Positions 16,211 through 26,077 of a stretch of 64,000 nucleotides of DNA are shown here, piece by piece; the first letter of the stretch is position 1, and each line of letters starts with the position of its first letter. The translations under genes were made by a program, and so were the position numbers. The DNA is taken from contig NZ_CP110629.1 of assembly GCF_026153455.1 (NCBI RefSeq), positions 62,001-126,000 on the forward strand. The letters are read 5' to 3'. Origin of the DNA: Marinimicrobium sp. C6131. Lineage in GTDB: Bacteria > Pseudomonadota > Gammaproteobacteria > Pseudomonadales > Cellvibrionaceae. Below the pieces are notes generated by a model. It did no database searches. It worked only from the letters and a program-made list of their open reading frames with translations, and was not told where the DNA came from.

Positions 16211-18490
16211 ATGTTGTTACACGATGCTTCGCCCGAGGGGCGCCAAAATACCATCAAGCGTATTGATGCAGAGCTGGTGGTTATCGGAGGAGGACTATCT
16301 GGCTGCTGTGCGGCCATATCGGCGGCACGAGCGGGAAAAAAGGTCTGTCTGATCCAGGACCGACCTGTGTTGGGGGGTAATGCTTCCAGCGAGGTTCGCC
16401 TCTGGAGCCTGGGCGCCACCTCCCACATGGGCAACAACAACCGCTGGTCCCGGGAAGGGGGCATTATCGATGAGTTGTTGCTGGAAAACCTCTATCGAAA
16501 CCCGGAAGGAAACACCGTAATCTTCGATACCGTGTTGCTCGACAAAGTTCGTTCGGAGAGCAACATTACATTGCTACTAAACACCGCCGTGTACAACACG
16601 TTAAAAGACAGCGCGCGTCATATTACTTCCGTACAGGCGTTTTGTTCGCAGAACTCGATTACGTACGACGTCCATGGACACTATTTCTGCGACGCGTCCG
16701 GCGACGGTCTTGTGGCCTTTCAGGCGGGGGCGGCGTTTCGGATTGGCGCCGAGTCCCGCGAGGAGTTCGATGAAAAACTGGCTCCGGAAAAGGCAGATAC
16801 GGAGCTGCTGGGACATTCTATCTACTTCTACAGCAAGGATGTTGGCCGTCCGGTGAATTTTGAGCCTCCTTCGTTTGCCAGTATTGACAAGGTGACACTG
16901 GATCGTATCAAACGCATTCGCCGGGACGATATAGGGCCACGCCTATGGTGGCTGGAATACGGTGGAAATTGCAACACAATCGAGGAGACCGAGGAAATCA
17001 AGTGGGAACTATGGAAAATTGTCTACGGCGTGTGGGATTACATCAAGAACAGCGGCAACTTCCATGGTGTGGAAAATCTTACTCTGGAATGGGTCGGCAC
17101 TATTCCTGGGAAGAGGGAAAGTCGCCGTTTCGAAGGCCTTTACATGATGACCCAGAAAGACATAGTTGAGCAGAGCCATTTCCCCGACGCAGTATCCTAC
17201 GGAGGATGGTCAATTGATCACCACCCTGGTGACGGAGTTTACAGTAACAAGGCGCCGTGCCGTCAGTTTCACTCGAAAGGGGTTTACCAGATACCTTTAC
17301 GTTGCATGATAAGTAAGGATATCGACAACCTTTTCTTTGCTGGACGGATCATCAGCGCCAGTCATATCGCGTTTGGATCCACGCGTGTGATGTGTACCTG
17401 TGCGCACGGTGGTCAAGCTGTCGGCCAGGCCGTGGCGTTATGCGTGGATAATGGCTTACAACCGAAGGAGCTGCTCAAAGCCACGAATCTCGAGCTGCTG
17501 CATAGCAGGCTAAATGAGATGGGGCATTACATTCCCGGCGTTCCATACGTTCAGGACGATAATCTGGCTAGTAGTGCCAGGTTGGAGGCATCCAGTGAGC
17601 TAGTACTGGAAGAAATTCCCAAAGGTAGTTCATGGGTGTCACTGGGTGTCTCCGCCGCTCAGTGGCTACCGATGAATGGTGGCACGGTTTACGCTGTTCG
17701 GAGTTATATAAGATCTACAGGGGAGAATCGCCTAAAAGTTCAACTCAGAGTTAGTTCCAAACGAGAGAACTTTACCCCGGATGTGGTGCTTGAAGAGGCA
17801 GACGTAGTGGTAGAACCGGGGGAGCAGGAGATCTTGATTAAATTCTCAAAAGCGGTGCCCGAAGACCAATACGGATTAATCTGCTTTTTGGGTAACGAGA
17901 AACTGGAAGTCGCTTGCTCCGATTATAGAATTACTGGCTTGGTGTCTGTATTCAATGGAAAGAATGAAGCAGTTTCTAATACTGGGGTGCAGGTGGCGGG
18001 GCCTGATAGTGGTATCGACGAGTTCGAGTTCTGGATTCCTGAACGAAGGCCGGACGGACGAAATCTAGCATTGTCAATGTATCCGCCAGTATCTGATTTT
18101 TCCGTACGTAATCTAATCAGCGATTATACGCGCCCCTTTTTAAGGTCTAATGCGTGGGTTGCAGCACTAGATGACGATGAGCCGGAAGTGATTCTTCGCT
18201 GGGATGAAGCACAGCTTATAAGCCGGGTTACGATCTACTTTGATACAGACCTTGACCATGCCCTGGAATCGTCGCTTTACCATCATCCTGAGCGAACGAT
18301 GCCGTTCTGTGTGAGCGATTACGAAATATACTCCGATGATGACTGCTTGCTAAGAACAGTTAGCAACAACTACCTGAGCCGCAACGAAATTGTACTGGAT
18401 GAGCCGGTTAGGACTAGTACTTTGTGCCTTCGGTTGAAGCGAAAAAACAACAAAGTGCCGGTATCTATCTTCGGTCTAAGCGTGAAGTAA
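16211..18490 (+). CDS. FAD-dependent oxidoreductase, cytoplasmic, with C-terminal beta-rich domain
   Basis: 759 residues, ATG 16211 with TTAGGAAT upstream. Residues about 20-50 are a Rossmann FAD-binding fold (AELVVIGGGLSGCCAAISAARAG), followed by VLGGNASSEVRLW, a signature of the FAD_oxidored (PF12831-type) group. FFAGRIISASHIAFGSTRVM near residue 375 is the second FAD contact region. After about residue 450 comes a beta-rich extension ending in a jelly-roll-like segment (VILRWDEAQLISRVTIYFDTD and following). There is no signal peptide, so it acts in the cytoplasm, after import. Homologues are common in polysaccharide loci but their reaction is not generally known. The C-terminal half is AT-richer than its neighbours. 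Stop to galE start is 11 bp, so the two are co-transcribed. Confidence 0.85.
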   Translation: MLLHDASPEGRQNTIKRIDAELVVIGGGLSGCCAAISAARAGKKVCLIQDRPVLGGNASSEVRLWSLGATSHMGNNNRWSREGGIIDELLLENLYRNPEGNTVIFDTVLLDKVRSESNITLLLNTAVYNTLKDSARHITSVQAFCSQNSITYDVHGHYFCDASGDGLVAFQAGAAFRIGAESREEFDEKLAPEKADTELLGHSIYFYSKDVGRPVNFEPPSFASIDKVTLDRIKRIRRDDIGPRLWWLEYGGNCNTIEETEEIKWELWKIVYGVWDYIKNSGNFHGVENLTLEWVGTIPGKRESRRFEGLYMMTQKDIVEQSHFPDAVSYGGWSIDHHPGDGVYSNKAPCRQFHSKGVYQIPLRCMISKDIDNLFFAGRIISASHIAFGSTRVMCTCAHGGQAVGQAVALCVDNGLQPKELLKATNLELLHSRLNEMGHYIPGVPYVQDDNLASSARLEASSELVLEEIPKGSSWVSLGVSAAQWLPMNGGTVYAVRSYIRSTGENRLKVQLRVSSKRENFTPDVVLEEADVVVEPGEQEILIKFSKAVPEDQYGLICFLGNEKLEVACSDYRITGLVSVFNGKNEAVSNTGVQVAGPDSGIDEFEFWIPERRPDGRNLALSMYPPVSDFSVRNLISDYTRPFLRSNAWVAALDDDEPEVILRWDEAQLISRVTIYFDTDLDHALESSLYHHPERTMPFCVSDYEIYSDDDCLLRTVSNNYLSRNEIVLDEPVRTSTLCLRLKRKNNKVPVSIFGLSVK

Positions 18491-18501
18491 ATGGAAGGTG
18501 C

Positions 18502-19533
18502 ATGATGGAAGACACGATCCTAGTTACCGGCGGGGCAGGTTTTGTTGGCAGTCACGCCTGTATCGCGTTGCATGAAGCCGGGTTCCGGCCCGTGATCCTG
18601 GACAATTTTTCCAACGCCAGTGAGAAGGTGCTGGATCAGTTGGAACGCATAACCGGACAGCGTTTTCCACTGGTGCGTGGCGACATCCGCGATGCCGCCA
18701 CATTGCGCGACGCTTTTCAGCGCTATCGCTTTGATGCGGTGTTTCACTTTGCGGCGCTCAAGGCAGTCGGAGAGTCCGTGCGGAACCCGCTGGCTTACTA
18801 TGAAAACAACGTCAGTGGCACTGTAATACTGCTTCAGGTTATGCAGGAGTGGGGCGTGCGGAGTTTGGTTTTCAGTTCGTCCGCGACCGTCTACGGTGAG
18901 CCGCGCTATGTACCCATTGATGAAACGCACCCCATCGGCTCCACGAATCCCTATGGTTGGACCAAAGTGATAGTGGAGCAGCTACTGCGTGATGCAGCCA
19001 AGGCAAATCCGAAATTCCTCGCACTAGCACTACGGTACTTCAACCCGGTAGGCGCTCATGAAAGTGGCCTGTTGGGGGAGGATCCCTTGGGGACACCCAA
19101 TAATCTGGTGCCATTTGTCGCTCAGACGGCCATTGGTCGCCGCGATCATGTACCGGTCTTTGGTACGGATTACCAGACTGCCGATGGCACAGGCGTGCGT
19201 GATTATATTCACGTCATGGATCTGGCCGAGGGGCATGTCGCCGCCTTTCGAACTCACCACGAGGACTCCGGATTCAAACCCTATAACCTGGGCACCGGGC
19301 GCGGCAGTTCCGTACTCGAAGTCATCAGCGCTTTTGAAAAAAGTTGTGGCGCACGCATCCCCTGGAAATCGGCTCCCCGCCGGCCGGGAGACGTCGCAGT
19401 GAACTGGGCCGACCCGGCCCTGGCCATCAAACGATTTAACTGGCGAGCCTGGCGGGACCTGCAAACCATGACAGACGATGTCTGGCGCTGGCAGTCCGCC
19501 TACCCCAACGGCCTTCAGGAGCGGACGTTATGA
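18502..19533 (+). CDS. galE: UDP-glucose 4-epimerase
   Basis: Interconverts UDP-galactose and UDP-glucose (Leloir pathway). Start ATG 18502 or the adjacent ATG 18505; GGAAGG at 18493-18498 suits either, and the upstream TTG at 18424 lies inside the previous gene. Counting from 18502: NAD-binding GGAGFVGS (residues 10-17), Ser in SSSATVYG near 126, catalytic Tyr151 and Lys155 in YGWTK, then LRYFNPVGAH. 343 residues is normal. Its stop overlaps the galT start by four bases (ATGA), indicating translational coupling. Confidence 0.97.
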   Translation: MMEDTILVTGGAGFVGSHACIALHEAGFRPVILDNFSNASEKVLDQLERITGQRFPLVRGDIRDAATLRDAFQRYRFDAVFHFAALKAVGESVRNPLAYYENNVSGTVILLQVMQEWGVRSLVFSSSATVYGEPRYVPIDETHPIGSTNPYGWTKVIVEQLLRDAAKANPKFLALALRYFNPVGAHESGLLGEDPLGTPNNLVPFVAQTAIGRRDHVPVFGTDYQTADGTGVRDYIHVMDLAEGHVAAFRTHHEDSGFKPYNLGTGRGSSVLEVISAFEKSCGARIPWKSAPRRPGDVAVNWADPALAIKRFNWRAWRDLQTMTDDVWRWQSAYPNGLQERTL

Positions 19534-20570
19534 GCACGCTTTCCACCGGCGTACACCGCCGCAAGAATCTACTGACCGGTGATTGGGTACTCGTATCGCC
19601 GCACCGCAACGATCGTCCCTGGAAAGGCGCAACCGAATCGACTCTGACCACCGAGACGTCCGCTTACCAACCGGATTGTGCGCTCTGCGCGGGGAATGCG
19701 CGTGCTAATGGCGAGCATAACCCTCGGTACCTTGAGACCTTTGTCTTTACCAACGACTTTTCGGCCCTGTTAGGGCCGGCAGTGACGCGCGTGTTCGAGG
19801 GTGAAGACGCGCTGTGGGTGAGTGAGGAAGTGTCCGGCGAGTGCCGCGTTGTCATTTTTTCTCCTGATCATAGTCAATCACTGCCGCGGATGGCCGAGGC
19901 GGAGATAGTCAAGGTGGTCGACACCTGGGTGTCGGAATTCAAACGTCTGAAAACGACCTTTCGTTGGGTTCAGGTGTTCGAAAATAAAGGTGACGTGATG
20001 GGGTGCTCACAGCCGCACCCGCATGGGCAGATCTGGGCGCATGACTTTGTGCCCTCGCTGGTTATGCGGGAGGATGATTGTCAGATGAACTACCATCAGT
20101 GCCATCATTCACCGCTGTTACTTGATTACGCCATGCGCGAGTCCCGCAGTGGGGAGCGCACAGTGGTGGAAAACGATGACTGGATTGCGGTGGTTCCGTA
20201 CTGGGCGGCCTGGCCGTTCGAAACCTTGTTGCTGCCCAAACACCGCATCGCACGCCTCGACGATATGTCCGAGTCGTTGCAGCACACGCTGGCCGGAGCG
20301 CTTAAGGAGTTGACCGTTCGCTATGATAATTTATTTCAGTGCAGCTTCCCCTATTCCATGGGGTGGCACGGTGCGCCGAACCAATTGATCGACACGGCAC
20401 ACTGGCAACTACACGCACATTTTTTTCCGCCTTTGTTGCGTTCCTCCACTATCAAAAAGCACATGGTGGGCTACGAAATGCTGGCGGAGGCGCAGCGCGA
20501 TCTGACGCCCGAAGCAGCCGCCAGCGCGTTGCGCGATGCCGGTTCAGTCCATTATTCAGAAAGAGGTTGA
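19530..20570 (+). CDS. galT: Galactose-1-phosphate uridylyltransferase
   Basis: Transfers UMP from UDP-glucose to galactose-1-phosphate. The HPHGQ motif holds the nucleophilic His165 (E. coli His166); zinc-site cysteines appear as CALC at about residues 50-53, and HxHFFPPLLRS occurs near the C-terminus. 346 residues, normal. Translationally coupled to galE by the four-base overlap and followed by galK. Confidence 0.97.
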   Translation: MSTLSTGVHRRKNLLTGDWVLVSPHRNDRPWKGATESTLTTETSAYQPDCALCAGNARANGEHNPRYLETFVFTNDFSALLGPAVTRVFEGEDALWVSEEVSGECRVVIFSPDHSQSLPRMAEAEIVKVVDTWVSEFKRLKTTFRWVQVFENKGDVMGCSQPHPHGQIWAHDFVPSLVMREDDCQMNYHQCHHSPLLLDYAMRESRSGERTVVENDDWIAVVPYWAAWPFETLLLPKHRIARLDDMSESLQHTLAGALKELTVRYDNLFQCSFPYSMGWHGAPNQLIDTAHWQLHAHFFPPLLRSSTIKKHMVGYEMLAEAQRDLTPEAAASALRDAGSVHYSERG

Positions 20571-20574
20571 TGCT

Positions 20575-21762
20575 TTGCAATTGTCCGATGTGACCGGTAC
20601 TTCCGGCAGTTTTGAACTGGATGATGCCTTCGATATGCGAGGCGCGTTCCAGAAGGTGTATGGCGTCGCCGCGACCGGTGTGGTTTCCGCGCCGGGCCGG
20701 GTGAACCTAATCGGTGAGCATACCGATTACAACCAGGGCTTCGTCCTGCCGTGCGCGCTGGAGTTTCACACGCGCGTTGCCTTCCGTCCCCGCGTAGACA
20801 GTCGGGTTCAGGTCACCTCGTTGAACTACGGGTTCGAGACGGTTCGGTTTGATTTTGCGCAGGGGCTGCATCGCGGAGCGTGCGACTGGGCCAATTATAT
20901 TGTCGGTGTTTACGATGTGCTGCTTAAGCGTGGCCATCGCCTCAGAGGGGCCGATCTTCTGATCATGGGCAATGTGCCGCAAGGCGCGGGCCTGTCCTCA
21001 TCGGCCGCGTTGGAAGTGGCCGTGGGCGGGGCGTTGAACGTGATGAACGAATGCGGGCTGTCACCACAGGACATAGCCCAGGTCGGGCAGCAGACCGAAA
21101 ACGATTTTCTCGACTGCCAAACCGGTATTATGGATCAGATGGTATCAGCTTGCGCGCGTCAGGGGCACGCGTTGCTGTTGGACTGTGAAGACCTGTCGAC
21201 GCAACAGATTCCCATGGTGGCCGGTTACGAATTGTTGATTATTAACTCCAACGTCAAACGCTCGTTGGTCGGCAGTGAGTACAATCAGCGACGTCTGGAT
21301 TGTGAAGCCGCCGCACAAGCGTTGGGCGTTACCAGCCTGCGTTACGCATCGGTCGAACGGTTGCGAGACGTACACGCTGATATGAGCGAAAACGCCTATC
21401 GTCGCGCCCTGCATGTCATCACCGAAAATGAACGCACCTGCCAGGCGGCGCAGGCGCTGGCCCGGAACGATTTCGCGACGCTGCGGGAGTTGATGTACGC
21501 CTCCCACGATTCGCTGCGCGATTATTTTGAAGTCACCGTTCCCGAGACCGATTTTCTGGTGGATTTGATTCGCGCCCACTCAGGCGACGCGGGTGCGGCC
21601 CGCATGACCGGTGGCGGATTCGGTGGCGCGGTGGTGGCGATGGTGGAACCCGCTCTGGTGGAAACCGTCAGCCAGGCGCTGCGCGAAGCGTATCCGAGAA
21701 CGTTCGGATTGCAACCGGATATCTATCGCTGTCGCACAGGGAATGGTATGCGACTGGAATAA
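20575..21762 (+). CDS. galK: Galactokinase
   Basis: Phosphorylates alpha-galactose at C1 with ATP, first step of the Leloir pathway. Motifs: APGRVNLIGEHTDYNQG (sugar/GHMP motif 1), PQGAGLSSSAALE (ATP loop), and TGGGFGGAVVAMV (motif 3). The start is debatable. ATG 20536 is in frame inside galT but has no ribosome-binding site and gives an over-long N-terminus. TTG 20575 has AAAGAGG at 20560-20566 with good spacing, so I prefer it (395 residues). Expected to be co-transcribed with galE-galT and to process galactose released by the GH97/GH110-like enzymes of this locus. Confidence 0.96.
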   Translation: MQLSDVTGTSGSFELDDAFDMRGAFQKVYGVAATGVVSAPGRVNLIGEHTDYNQGFVLPCALEFHTRVAFRPRVDSRVQVTSLNYGFETVRFDFAQGLHRGACDWANYIVGVYDVLLKRGHRLRGADLLIMGNVPQGAGLSSSAALEVAVGGALNVMNECGLSPQDIAQVGQQTENDFLDCQTGIMDQMVSACARQGHALLLDCEDLSTQQIPMVAGYELLIINSNVKRSLVGSEYNQRRLDCEAAAQALGVTSLRYASVERLRDVHADMSENAYRRALHVITENERTCQAAQALARNDFATLRELMYASHDSLRDYFEVTVPETDFLVDLIRAHSGDAGAARMTGGGFGGAVVAMVEPALVETVSQALREAYPRTFGLQPDIYRCRTGNGMRLE

Positions 21763-21794
21763 ATCAGAACCATAAAGTGGCGGGGCTCCTTTCC

Positions 21795-23312
21795 ATGACT
21801 TTCATATCGATGACGTTCATAACAATAATTTCCACCGTCTTAAAGCCGTCGTTGCGATGGTTTGCGCTGCTGTTACCGTTTCTGATGTACGCTGCCCCGG
21901 TGCTCGTTGTAGCCCAACCTGTGACCAAAGCAGGTACGGAAACAGCATTGAGCCTGCCGCCGGTATTTACAGACCATATGGTCTTGCAGCGCGATCAGGA
22001 CATACCCGTCTGGGGGAAAGGTCAGCCCGGCAGGGACGTTTCGGTCAGTCTGAATAATGAGTCGGCGGTGGACACCACAGTACAGGCGAATGGCCGCTGG
22101 CAGGTGATATTGCCGGCGAAAAAAGCGGGTGGACCTTATGTACTGACGGTACAAAGCGAGGCTGAGCGAATCGAGTTCAAGGATGTCTTTCTCGGTGATG
22201 TCTGGCTGATGGCCGGTCAGTCCAACATGGCATTTCGGTTCCGTCATTCCGCGTTGGCCGAGCAGCAGGCGGCGCTCGCCGCCCTGCCCAATCCCCGGAT
22301 CCGCTTGTTTGAAGTGCCCAAGGTGGTATCTGGTGGTAAACGACAGGAGCGCTCGCCCAAACCCTGGCAGGTTGCCAGTGCATCTGTTGTCAGTAACTGG
22401 TCGGCGGTCGCCCTGCATTTTGCGCTGGGGTTGCAACCGACGCTCAAGGATGAGCGTTCCTCTCCGGTGGCGGTTGGCATGATCAATTGCAGCCAGGGGG
22501 CCTCCCTAGTGGAAGCCTGGATGACCCCGGAGTCGTTGGAGTTGGCCGGCGGTGAGCCACGGCAGGTGCTCACGGATATCCGGCGTTATTATCGCAACCC
22601 GTCGGTGCTGCAAAAGACCATGCTGGCGAGCGTTCAGCCCTACGCGGTGAAAGGCGTGGTGTGGTACCAGGGAGAATCGAATGCAGCGCGAGCCGGTGAT
22701 TATGAAAAACGGTTGTCAGCCATGATGACAGGTTGGCGGTCGCTGTGGCAGACACCCGATCTTCCCTTCCTGGTGGTGCAACTGCCGGTCTATCAGCCGC
22801 CCAATGACAGCAGCGGTGTTCAATGGGCTGAATTGCGCTCTGCGCAGGCGGCAGCGGTCGCCAGCACGCCGAAGGCCTGGCTGGCGGTGACCATCGACAC
22901 CGGTGACAAGAATGATATTCATCCGGTGGAGAAAAAAACCATCGGTGACCGGCTGATGCAACTGGCGCGAGCAATGGTGTATGGGCACGCGGTGCCTTAT
23001 CGGGGACCCGAACCCTCCGTTATCAGTTATCGGGGCAGCCGTGCTGAAGTAAGCTTTCGTTACGCTGAGGGCGGGTTAAGTGTCGTTGGTAATGAACCGC
23101 CCGCCGCCCTCTCGGTGCTGGGTTCTGACGACCATTGGCAGCCTGCCGAAGCCAGCGTAGAAGGAAACATCGTGGTCGTTCAACATCCTCAAGGTCAACC
23201 GATTTCAGGCGTTCGCCACGCCTGGTCCAACGCGCCGACGGTAAATCTTTATAACGCCCAGGGTTTTCCCGTCGAACCCTTTGAAAACCGTCAGCCGCGT
23301 CCGAACCACTGA
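21795..23312 (+). CDS. Sialate O-acetylesterase-like SGNH esterase
   Basis: Secreted carbohydrate acetylesterase of the sialate 9-O-acetylesterase-like group. From ATG 21795 (505 residues) an N-terminal hydrophobic segment ending near VLVVAQ looks like a signal peptide. A beta-domain is followed by block I GDVWLMAGQSNM with the nucleophilic Ser, the GVVWYQGESNAARAG block, and the C-terminal catalytic pair in NDIHPVEKK (Asp/His). ATG 21810 or GTG 21777 are alternative starts. It lies 32 bp after galK in the same operon. In plant- or algal-polysaccharide loci such enzymes remove acetyl groups from backbone sugars; the exact substrate here is not known. Confidence 0.9.
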   Translation: MTFISMTFITIISTVLKPSLRWFALLLPFLMYAAPVLVVAQPVTKAGTETALSLPPVFTDHMVLQRDQDIPVWGKGQPGRDVSVSLNNESAVDTTVQANGRWQVILPAKKAGGPYVLTVQSEAERIEFKDVFLGDVWLMAGQSNMAFRFRHSALAEQQAALAALPNPRIRLFEVPKVVSGGKRQERSPKPWQVASASVVSNWSAVALHFALGLQPTLKDERSSPVAVGMINCSQGASLVEAWMTPESLELAGGEPRQVLTDIRRYYRNPSVLQKTMLASVQPYAVKGVVWYQGESNAARAGDYEKRLSAMMTGWRSLWQTPDLPFLVVQLPVYQPPNDSSGVQWAELRSAQAAAVASTPKAWLAVTIDTGDKNDIHPVEKKTIGDRLMQLARAMVYGHAVPYRGPEPSVISYRGSRAEVSFRYAEGGLSVVGNEPPAALSVLGSDDHWQPAEASVEGNIVVVQHPQGQPISGVRHAWSNAPTVNLYNAQGFPVEPFENRQPRPNH

Positions 23313-23370
23313 GCGGCAATTCAAACTGTACCAAACCCGTAAACGCCCCCCGTTTACGTTGGAGACTTCC

Positions 23371-26061
23371 ATGATAAAAAAGCAATGGCTCTTCTTTCCT
23401 TTCCATCGTTCCGAGCGCATGACGATGGGGCTGTTTACGCTGGTATTTTTGCTATTGGGAGTGGGGGGCTGCGATTCGGAGCCGGGCACCGACACCCAAA
23501 CGTTGGTGGGAAAGACCTTAACGCTGCAGTGGCAAAACAGTGAACAAGGATGGCAGCTGGATCAGCTGGACATTCACGCCGGTGATCAGCAAGTGTCGTT
23601 GGCGACAACCAGTGCCGAGTACACCCTGTTGTACTCGGCGATCCCACCCGACAGCACACCGATGGAAATATCGGAAAATGGGAAAGTGTTGGAATTTCCC
23701 GAACCGATTTACCGGTATAACACGGAAGAGTGGGGCCAGATTACCCAGCCGGTGGCGATGAACCAGGCGGGGGAGGCGTTGACATTTTTTCCGGCCTTTG
23801 TCGAACGGCACCCGCAAGATGAGCAGGGTGGAAAGGATAAAAAAGGTGCGCTGGTTTTCAAAGAACATACCGAGCGCGCCGACATTGAAGCGCAGTGGCG
23901 GATGGATGAGCAGTACGATTCCGACGTCAGGGTACGGTTGACGGTGACGGCCAGGACCGACGGTTATTTTTCCGTTGCCACGCCAACGCTGGCGACGGTA
24001 GCCAAATCGGAATTGGCCTGGGGTGCCATTCCGGGGCATTTCCAGGGCGCCAACATTAACGACAGCCTGGTGCACGCTCTCGCGTACGGCCAGGGCATTC
24101 CCGATCGGCCCGTGCTGGTGCGCGAGCGCACCGCCACCACGCTCGCGCCGATGCTTAGTACGCAATCCGGTGTCACCCTGGCGGTGATTCCCGAGCCGGG
24201 AACGGGCCGCGATCCCTGGGAGCACGATCACATGACCCAGCATTCGTGGCAATTGGGACTGTCGTTGATGAATCGACAATCGCAGCTCACACCGAAAGTC
24301 TGGCATCCCGTACTGGGGGAGAAAGGTTCATTCCTGAAAAAAGGCGAGAGTGTCCAGTTTGAGTTTCGCTACAGTGTCCAAATGGCTGACTGGTTTTCGG
24401 TGTATCGCCACGCCGTGGAAGATATATACCGGTTTGATGATTTTCTGGCGTTGAAACGAACCCGGCAGTCCCTTACCGATCGTATTCTGTCCATGCACGA
24501 TTATTTGCGGGATGATACGCGTTCCAAATGGCGGACCGAAATTGTGGAGGGCGTCACGCTGGGGGCGCAGGCTTACCTGGGTGGCGTGCTTAACTCGGAT
24601 CGCGACGCCATGAAAAACTCCGATTACGGCGCCATGTGGATGCTGGCCCGTATTATGGATGACCCGGTGCTGAAGGAAACCCGGCTGCCGTACGCGAGAA
24701 ACTTCAAACTGTTGCAGCAGCAATCCGAGCCTGGGTTCTATCACGGCGCGGCCAAAGGTCAGTATTTTCTCTCGAAAAGCAAAACCTTCACCGAAGAGTG
24801 GGGCGACTACGTTGAGCCCATCGCCATTACCTATTACACACTCGTGGATGTTGGCAATATCTTGCTCTTTGAACCCGACGATGAGGCGCTAAAACAGCGT
24901 TTGCGCGATGGTGCCGAACGGCTGTTGGCCTGGCAAAAGCCTGCGGGAAACTGGGCGGTCGCTTATGATCATACCAGCGAAGAACCGCTGTTCACCGAAC
25001 TGGAAGACTTGCGTCCGACCTTTTACGGACTGGTGGTAGCGTATCGGATTCTCGGCGATGAGCGTTATCTACGTGCGGCACAGAACGGGGCGGACTGGTA
25101 CATCCAGAACGCGGTCAATACGGGACATTTTCTGGGTGTGTGTGGGGACAACCGGTTTGTGCCGGACTTCGCTACCGGTCAAAGTGCGCAGGCGTTACTG
25201 GACCTCTATGAGCTGACTGACGAGACGCGCTATTTGGACGCCGCCAAGCGCGCGACACAGTTGTATACCCAGTCTATTTATACGCACCCGGTTCCGGACA
25301 CGACAGGAAAAAAAGTTCATGGCGTGGGTCGGGAGGATTGGGAGATCTCCCAGGTGGGGCTCAGCAACGAACATGGCGGGGGCATTGGCTCGGCCAATGA
25401 CAACGGCCCCATTTTGTTGGCCAGCCACGCCGGAATGTTTGTACGGATGTACCAGCTCACTGGCGAAACATTGTACTTGCACATGGCGCGTGCCGCCGCG
25501 CTGGGCCGTGATGCCTTCGTCGACCCGGACACCAGCACCGCGTCGTACTACTGGCAGGCGATGGACGCGGGCCCCGGTGCTTTTCCGCATCACGCCTGGT
25601 GGCAGATTGGCTGGATCACCGACTACCTGCTCGCCGAAGCCGAGCTGCGCTCGGGCGGTCAAATACAGTTTCCCCGTGGCTTTGTGACACCGAAGGTCGG
25701 GCCGCACCAAAGTTACGGCTTTGCACCCGGTGACGTCTATGGCACTCAGGCGTCTCTGATGCTTCGGCACGATAGTGTGAACAGCGATAATCCCTACGTG
25801 GATTTTTATATGGCGCTGTCCAACGACGAAAAACGCTTGTTTGTGTTTCTTCTGAACAATGACGATGAGCCGCAAACTGCGCAGGTGGAAGTAAATAGCA
25901 CACCATTGTTGGGCCGTGAAGCGATTCGAACCCAGTTGCTCGATCAGGATGGTGCGCCCTTGTCAGATCCGTCAACGACCCCACCCGCTACGGTCACCAT
26001 TCCCGCTTATGGACTGCGCACGCTGGAACTGTCAGCGGACGATACCGCACGCGCTAACTGA
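23371..26061 (+). CDS. Large predicted lipoprotein, paralogue of the 9570 protein, putative (alpha/alpha)-barrel carbohydrate-active protein
   Basis: 896 residues from ATG 23371 (GGAG just upstream); the frame opens earlier at 23281 without ribosome-binding site. The signal ends in a lipobox LLGVGGC. Residues about 30-340 look like a beta-sandwich. Residues about 370-780 are helical, with LPYARNFKLLQQQ, RYLRAAQNGADWYIQNA, VPDFATGQSAQALLDLYELT, EDWEISQVGLSNEHGGGIGS and SHAGMFVRMYQLTGE, followed by GQIQFPRGFVTPKVGPHQS and a beta-rich end. Acidic and His residues cluster in the helical region (EHGG, HHAWWQIGW), compatible with a glycosidase or lyase site. Similar proteins recur in Bacteroidota glycan loci under inconsistent names; I cannot assign a family. 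Co-transcribed with the esterase and GH97. Confidence 0.82.
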   Translation: MIKKQWLFFPFHRSERMTMGLFTLVFLLLGVGGCDSEPGTDTQTLVGKTLTLQWQNSEQGWQLDQLDIHAGDQQVSLATTSAEYTLLYSAIPPDSTPMEISENGKVLEFPEPIYRYNTEEWGQITQPVAMNQAGEALTFFPAFVERHPQDEQGGKDKKGALVFKEHTERADIEAQWRMDEQYDSDVRVRLTVTARTDGYFSVATPTLATVAKSELAWGAIPGHFQGANINDSLVHALAYGQGIPDRPVLVRERTATTLAPMLSTQSGVTLAVIPEPGTGRDPWEHDHMTQHSWQLGLSLMNRQSQLTPKVWHPVLGEKGSFLKKGESVQFEFRYSVQMADWFSVYRHAVEDIYRFDDFLALKRTRQSLTDRILSMHDYLRDDTRSKWRTEIVEGVTLGAQAYLGGVLNSDRDAMKNSDYGAMWMLARIMDDPVLKETRLPYARNFKLLQQQSEPGFYHGAAKGQYFLSKSKTFTEEWGDYVEPIAITYYTLVDVGNILLFEPDDEALKQRLRDGAERLLAWQKPAGNWAVAYDHTSEEPLFTELEDLRPTFYGLVVAYRILGDERYLRAAQNGADWYIQNAVNTGHFLGVCGDNRFVPDFATGQSAQALLDLYELTDETRYLDAAKRATQLYTQSIYTHPVPDTTGKKVHGVGREDWEISQVGLSNEHGGGIGSANDNGPILLASHAGMFVRMYQLTGETLYLHMARAAALGRDAFVDPDTSTASYYWQAMDAGPGAFPHHAWWQIGWITDYLLAEAELRSGGQIQFPRGFVTPKVGPHQSYGFAPGDVYGTQASLMLRHDSVNSDNPYVDFYMALSNDEKRLFVFLLNNDDEPQTAQVEVNSTPLLGREAIRTQLLDQDGAPLSDPSTTPPATVTIPAYGLRTLELSADDTARAN

Positions 26062-26077
26062 ATTAGGAGAGTCTGTG

